The translations under genes were made by a program, and so were the position numbers. Shown one piece after another: positions 42,177 through 44,430 of a DNA stretch of 44,430 nucleotides. Below the pieces are notes generated by a model. The model was not told the origin of the DNA. It did no database searches and saw only the letters and a program-made list of their open reading frames with translations. The DNA is from Streptomyces mangrovisoli (GTDB lineage Bacteria > Actinomycetota > Actinomycetes > Streptomycetales > Streptomycetaceae), in assembly GCF_000974985.2 (NCBI RefSeq), contig NZ_LAVA02000118.1:1-44430 (forward strand). The letters run 5' to 3'. Positions within the stretch are counted from its first letter, which is position 1, and each line of letters opens with the position of its first letter.

Positions 42177-43322
42177 TCAGCTCGCGCCGAGTCCGGCGTC
42201 GCTGACCGTGCTCTCGCCCTCGGCGGTGAGGACCTTGTTCAGGATCGAGAGGTCGTAGATCCCCTTCAGCTCGGGCTTGTCCAGCAGCCCGGCCTTGACC
42301 GCGTGGTCCGCCTCGGTGTTGAGGGTGGAGGCCAGCGGGTCATTGGTGATCTGGATCGACTTCCACGCCGGGTCCAGCACATTGGCGGGCAGCGCCTTGC
42401 CGGAGTCGGCCTCCAGCTGCTTGTTCGCCGCGGCCTTCGCCTTGTCGGGGTTGGCGTTGATCCACTTGTTGGTCTCGACGGACGCCTTCAGCACCGCCTC
42501 GACGGCCTTCGGGTGCTCCTTGAGGAACTTCTGCGACACGACGATGTTCGTGATCACGAACTTGCCGTCGGGCCACAGCGAGGACTCGTCGAGCAGCGTC
42601 TTGCCGCCCTCGGCGACCAGCTTGGACGCGGTCGGCTCCGGCACCCACGCGCCGTCGATGGAACCGGCCTTGAAGGCGTCCGGGGTCACCTTGTTGTCGC
42701 TGCGGACGACCGTGACATCGCCCTTGCCGCTCTGCGCGTCGACCTTGTAGCCCTGCTCCGCGGCCCAGTTGAGGAACGCCACGTCCTGCGTGTTGCCCAG
42801 CTGCGGCGTGGCGATCTTCTTGCCCTTGATGTCCTTCAGGGACTTGATCTTCTTCGGGTTCACGACCAGCTTGACGCCGCCGGAGGCCGAACCGCCGATG
42901 ATCCGCAGGCTGGTGCCCTTGGACTTGGTGTAGCCGTTGATGGCCGGCGAGGGGCCGAGCCAGCCGATGTCGATGGAGCCGGAGTTGAGCGCCTCGATCT
43001 CGGCGGGGCCGGCGTTGAAGGTGGCGTACTCGGCCTTGGTGGCGCCGAGTTCCTTCTGGAAGAGGCCCTCCTCACGGCCGACCAGCGCGGTCGCGTGGGT
43101 GAGGTTGCCGAAGTAGCCGATCTTCACGGAGTCCAGGCCGTCGATCTTCGTGGACCCGGCGGCCACCTTCTGCTTGGCGTCCGTGTCGTTCTTGGCGTCC
43201 GACCCGTAGCCGCAGGCGGCGAGGGCGAGCAGGGGCAGGGCGGCGACGGCGGCTATGCCGCGGCGGAAGAACTTCGAGCGGGCTGAACTGGCGGCTGAAC
43301 CGGCAAGGCGGTTGGCAGGCAC
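42177..43322 (-). CDS. ssuA: Organosulfur-binding lipoprotein (SsuA-like)
   Basis: A 381-residue lipoprotein that captures the substrate for SsuBC. The signal is SKFFRRGIAAVAALPLLALAAC with the lipobox LAAC|G. The mature protein has the family motifs IGYFGNLTHATALVG, EALNSGSIDIGWLGPSPAING and IKGKKIATPQLGNTQDVAFL. The start is GTG 43322 (VPANRLAGSAAS), with GAGAGGAACG upstream; GTG 43355 is an alternative. A neighbouring cysN gene supports a role in sulfur supply, such as sulfonates or sulfate esters. Confidence 0.92.
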   Translation of the reverse strand: MPANRLAGSAASSARSKFFRRGIAAVAALPLLALAACGYGSDAKNDTDAKQKVAAGSTKIDGLDSVKIGYFGNLTHATALVGREEGLFQKELGATKAEYATFNAGPAEIEALNSGSIDIGWLGPSPAINGYTKSKGTSLRIIGGSASGGVKLVVNPKKIKSLKDIKGKKIATPQLGNTQDVAFLNWAAEQGYKVDAQSGKGDVTVVRSDNKVTPDAFKAGSIDGAWVPEPTASKLVAEGGKTLLDESSLWPDGKFVITNIVVSQKFLKEHPKAVEAVLKASVETNKWINANPDKAKAAANKQLEADSGKALPANVLDPAWKSIQITNDPLASTLNTEADHAVKAGLLDKPELKGIYDLSILNKVLTAEGESTVSDAGLGAS

Positions 43323-43438
43323 GGGAGGCGTTCCTCTCGTTGGCCCGGCGGTCACGGTCTCTCAGGTCGTGGCCGGGAGATCGGCAGGTCTTCGGCGGTG
43401 CGGGTGGGGGGTGAGGGCGCGCAAGCGGTGCGCGTACG

Positions 43439-43543
43439 TCACAGCGCACATCGCGCGACCCCGCCCTGCCCGCTGCCGAGGGCGCCGCTGCCGACGCGGC
43501 CGCCTTCCTTCGCGAACGTCGAGTAGAAGTCCGTGGTGGTCAT
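43439..43543 (-). CDS. Small ORF between cysN and ssuA (34 residues)
   Basis: ATG 43543 lies one base after the cysN stop and encodes MTTTDFYSTF ... GVARCAL. Its codons are strongly GC-biased at the third position (31 of 34), as in real Streptomyces genes. It overlaps by 13 nt a second possible 29-residue ORF (43362-43451, MCAVTYAHRL...) that ends just before ssuA. Both carry a cysteine codon in the overlap. They could be leader peptides that sense cysteine supply, or remnants. There is no clear ribosome site, and I do not recognise the sequence. Confidence 0.35.
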   Translation of the reverse strand: MTTTDFYSTFAKEGGRVGSGALGSGQGGVARCAL

Positions 43544-43544
43544 G

Positions 43545-44430
43545 TCAGAAGTCCCACCCGTCGTCCTCGGCCTCGTCCCGGACCGGCTCGGGGGAGGCGA
43601 ACGACTCGCCGACCATGCCCGCGGTGAGCGTGGTGCCGTCGTTCGGGTCGATCAGGATGAACGAGCCGGTGCGCCGCGAGTCCGCGTAGGAGTCGACCGG
43701 CAGCGGCTCGGCGGTGCGGATCTTCACCCGGCCGATGTCGTTGGCGGCGAGCTGTCCCGGATGCGGGTGCAGGGACAGGTCGTCGAGGGTGAGCCGGGAG
43801 GGGATGTCCTTCACGATCGCCTTGACCGTGCGGGTGCCGTGCTTGAGCAGCACCCGGTGCCCGACCGTGAGCGGCTGGTCGGCGACGTGGCAGACGGTCG
43901 CCTCGACGTCCTGCGTGGTCGGCGGCGCGTCCTTGGTCGGCACGATCAGATCGCCGCGCGAGATGTCGATGTCGTCCTCCAGCAGGACCGTCACCGACTG
44001 CGTCGTCCACGCCACGTCGACCGGCTCGCCGAGCAGGTCGATCGCGGAGATCCGCGAGCCGCGGCCGGACGGCAGCACCGTCACCGCCTCGCCGACCCGG
44101 AACGAACCGGCGGCGATCTGGCCGGCGTAGCCCCGGTAGTCCGGGTGCTCGGCGGTCTGCGGCCGGATCACGTACTGCACGGGCAGCCGGGCGTGGCAGT
44201 GGCTGAGGTCGTGGGTGACCGGGACCGTCTCCAGGTGCTCGAGGACGGTCGGGCCGCCGTACCAGTCCATCGTGGCGGACGGCTCCACCACGTTGTCGCC
44301 GGCCAGTGCCGAGATCGGGATCGCCGTGACCTCCGGGACACCCAGCTCCGTCGCGTACGCCGTGAACTCCTCGGCGATCGCCGCGAACACGGACTCCCGG
44401 TAGTCGACGAGGTCCATCTTGTTGACGGCG
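43545..44430 (-). CDS. cysN: Sulfate adenylyltransferase subunit 1, CysN (5' end outside window)
   Basis: The GTPase subunit of ATP sulfurylase, which with CysD activates sulfate to adenosine 5'-phosphosulfate. 294 C-terminal codons are visible. The segment begins in the GTPase G4 motif AVNKMDLVDY, then shows ISALAGDNVVEPS (G5 region), domain II RLPVQYVIRPQTAEHPDYRG and domain III with LTLDDLSLHPHPGQLAANDIG and FILIDPNDGTTLTAGM. The stop is one base before the small ORF. It heads the visible part of the sulfur operon, and upstream cysD and cysH genes are expected beyond the right edge. Confidence 0.95.
   Translation of the reverse strand, partial: AVNKMDLVDYRESVFAAIAEEFTAYATELGVPEVTAIPISALAGDNVVEPSATMDWYGGPTVLEHLETVPVTHDLSHCHARLPVQYVIRPQTAEHPDYRGYAGQIAAGSFRVGEAVTVLPSGRGSRISAIDLLGEPVDVAWTTQSVTVLLEDDIDISRGDLIVPTKDAPPTTQDVEATVCHVADQPLTVGHRVLLKHGTRTVKAIVKDIPSRLTLDDLSLHPHPGQLAANDIGRVKIRTAEPLPVDSYADSRRTGSFILIDPNDGTTLTAGMVGESFASPEPVRDEAEDDGWDF

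Overview
The window is chromosomal DNA of a Streptomyces species. GC content is very high, third codon positions are almost always G or C, and long antisense reading frames shadow every gene. The content is typical of the genus: a geosmin synthase, a gamma-butyrolactone-receptor regulator of the CprB type, a SAV2148-type HEPN protein, DUF6230/DUF6114 membrane proteins, a subtilisin-inhibitor (SSI) protein and many copies of the streptomycete intergenic repeat GCGCAGTTCCCCGCGCCCCT. From memory of gene neighbourhoods, it corresponds to the S. coelicolor cprB - geosmin synthase - ssu/cysN region and the matching S. avermitilis region. It looks like core chromosome rather than a mobile island. I saw no tRNA, rRNA, insertion sequence, prophage or CRISPR array.

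Layout. (1) 1-9.8 kb, surface and signalling: a partial NIT-domain sensor kinase, a decayed sugar-binding-protein fragment, a TerB-like and a Spo0M-like protein, the DUF6230-DUF6114 pair, a divergent small secreted protein, a membrane-anchored LPMO and the CprB-like repressor. (2) 9.8-18.1 kb: an ARMT1/DUF89-type phosphatase, geosmin synthase, a CTP-synthase-like amidotransferase divergent from a LysR regulator, a PDZ membrane protein, an Xaa-Pro peptidase and a degenerate APH-fold protein. (3) 18.1-29.0 kb, trehalose/glycogen: treZ, treY and glgX on the minus strand. Between treZ and treY lie an FHA protein, two oppositely oriented M14 carboxypeptidases and an SSI inhibitor whose start overlaps the stop of the first M14 gene. 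(4) 29.2-31.5 kb: two secreted proteins that look like the N-terminal and catalytic parts of a copper amine oxidase encoded by separate genes. (5) 31.5-39.3 kb: a HEPN/PLD-like protein, a DEDDh exonuclease, an APH-fold kinase, an MMPL transporter, a DUF1697 protein and a ketopantoate-reductase-like protein. (6) 39.6-44.4 kb, sulfur: cysN (partial), a small ORF, ssuA-ssuB-ssuC and a sirohydrochlorin chelatase in one minus-strand operon.

How the genes work together. glgX, treY and treZ debranch glycogen, convert the reducing end of the chain to trehalose and release it. CysN belongs to ATP sulfurylase, the Ssu transporter imports organosulfur compounds, and the CbiX-type chelatase makes siroheme for sulfite reductase. 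The CprB-like gene carries a TTA codon at codon 5 and a strong operator match 22 bp before its start, so both bldA-dependent translation and autoregulation are likely.

The most notable observations are the split copper amine oxidase with an altered TPQ motif, the carboxypeptidase/SSI overlap inside the trehalose locus, the CprB operators and TTA codons, the textbook LysR box at 14.05 kb, and several unexplained perfect inverted repeats.
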